Source of the DNA: Desulfobacterales bacterium
GTDB lineage: Bacteria; Desulfobacterota; Desulfobacteria; Desulfobacterales; DAOWNP01
DNA length: 5,209 bases
Direction: 5' to 3'
Assembly: GCA_030149595.1 (NCBI GenBank)
Contig: JASFBI010000179.1
Location: 1-5,209 of the forward strand
The translations under genes were made by a program, and so were the position numbers. Under the pieces are notes generated by a model. The model had not been told where the DNA came from. It did not search any database and saw only the letters and a program-made list of their open reading frames with translations. Position 1 is the stretch's first letter. The number at the start of each line of letters is the position of its first letter. This document shows, in pieces, positions 4,767 to 5,209 of the stretch.

Positions 4767-5209
4767 ATGAATAAATTAAAAAAAGATAAAGTCAGTTTAT
4801 TTGTAACTATTTGTTTTTGTTTGTTTTGTTTTGGATGTTCAAGTTTTAATAGTGTTAATAAAAAAAGTAAAAAAGAACCGTTGTTGAGTGATCAGGTATT
4901 ACAATCTAAAGAGACAGTGGTATCTAATAAAAAAGAGACATTGTTAGATAATGAACCGTCCGGATGTGAAAAAAAACAATATATATTGGAGAGTAAAGAA
5001 GATAGTGAGCAGGATTTTTTTGATAAAGTACAACTGCTTTTTGATGAAGCATTGGTATTTTGTGATGAGTCTCAAAAGCAGTGGAAGGCTGGAGAAATAG
5101 AAAATGCACTTATGGCTCTTGATCAGGCCTATGCTTTGATTCTTGAAGTTCAGGATAGTGATATCCCAAAGATTATGCAGCAGAAAGAAAATTTAAGGCT
5201 GTTGATTTC
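4767..5209 (+). CDS. Lipoprotein with TPR-like region, 5' part (possible MltD/LysM-type lytic transglycosylase)
   Basis: The frame is open from ATG 4767 to the window end, with 147 complete codons and no stop. A TAA at 4755-4757 bounds it upstream, so ATG 4767 is the only standard start; no Shine-Dalgarno is visible. Residues 1-23 form a lipoprotein signal peptide: a Lys-rich n-region, a hydrophobic core and the lipobox ending F-G-C with C24 as the lipidated residue. Cys instead of Leu at -3 is unusual. Ser at +2 favours outer-membrane sorting. Residues 27-83 are a charged, Lys/Glu-rich linker. Residues 84-147 are helical with a TPR-like W-x-x-G-x-x-x-x-A-L-x-x-L-x-x-A pattern (106-121). The segment ALDQAYALILEV followed by QQKENLR resembles, from memory, the N-terminal part of LysM/lytic-transglycosylase lipoproteins in Desulfobacterota. 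No catalytic or LysM domain lies in the window, so the enzyme assignment is inference. Confidence 0.72.
   Translation, partial: MNKLKKDKVSLFVTICFCLFCFGCSSFNSVNKKSKKEPLLSDQVLQSKETVVSNKKETLLDNEPSGCEKKQYILESKEDSEQDFFDKVQLLFDEALVFCDESQKQWKAGEIENALMALDQAYALILEVQDSDIPKIMQQKENLRLLI

Noticed and set aside
4924..5109. Minus-strand 61-codon frame at the right end
   Set aside because: It lies opposite the lipoprotein reading frame, whose signal peptide, lipobox and TPR-like pattern show that the plus strand is coding.

Overview
The window is AT-rich. All recognisable genes lie on the + strand, and the organism looks like a Gram-negative bacterium. It encodes a BioF-type oxoamine synthase, RlmE, YebC and the start of a diderm-style lipoprotein whose mature part resembles the N-terminal region of LysM/lytic-transglycosylase lipoproteins remembered from sulfate-reducing Desulfobacterota. 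That placement, perhaps a low-GC Desulfobacterales member, is an inference from gene character. No rRNA, tRNA, CRISPR array or transposase is visible.

Region 1 (1-2576) is a compact three-gene cassette: a FabF-like beta-ketoacyl synthase without its N-terminus, a small hotdog-fold dehydratase-like protein, and a PLP-dependent alpha-oxoamine synthase most like BioF. The second and third genes overlap by 76 nt. Together they suggest a dedicated acyl-ACP branch that elongates and processes a chain and passes it to an amino-acid-condensing enzyme. The product could be the biotin precursor 8-amino-7-oxononanoate or another long-chain amino ketone. The synthase frame is closed by TGA at 10-12 although protein similarity appears to continue up to that codon.

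Region 2 (2577-2823) is an intergenic stretch with a 62-nt hairpin-forming element, copy A, and a perfect AT inverted repeat directly before the rlmE start. Region 3 (2824-4154) is the tight pair rlmE-yebC, in which the yebC Shine-Dalgarno overlaps the rlmE stop codon. The pair links a 23S rRNA methyltransferase with a translation factor.

Region 4 (4155-4766) is a 612-nt non-coding stretch. It opens with copy B of the same hairpin element, here followed by a T-run like a terminator. It also holds a possible 12-codon micro-ORF, several inverted repeats including a nested long-range one, many T-tracts and a plausible promoter. Region 5 (4767-5209) is the start of a lipoprotein gene that runs off the window.

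The most interesting non-genic signal is the pair of hairpin elements, which have the same core length and preserved pairing, one downstream of each operon. The most interesting genic signal is the synthase-dehydratase-BioF cassette.
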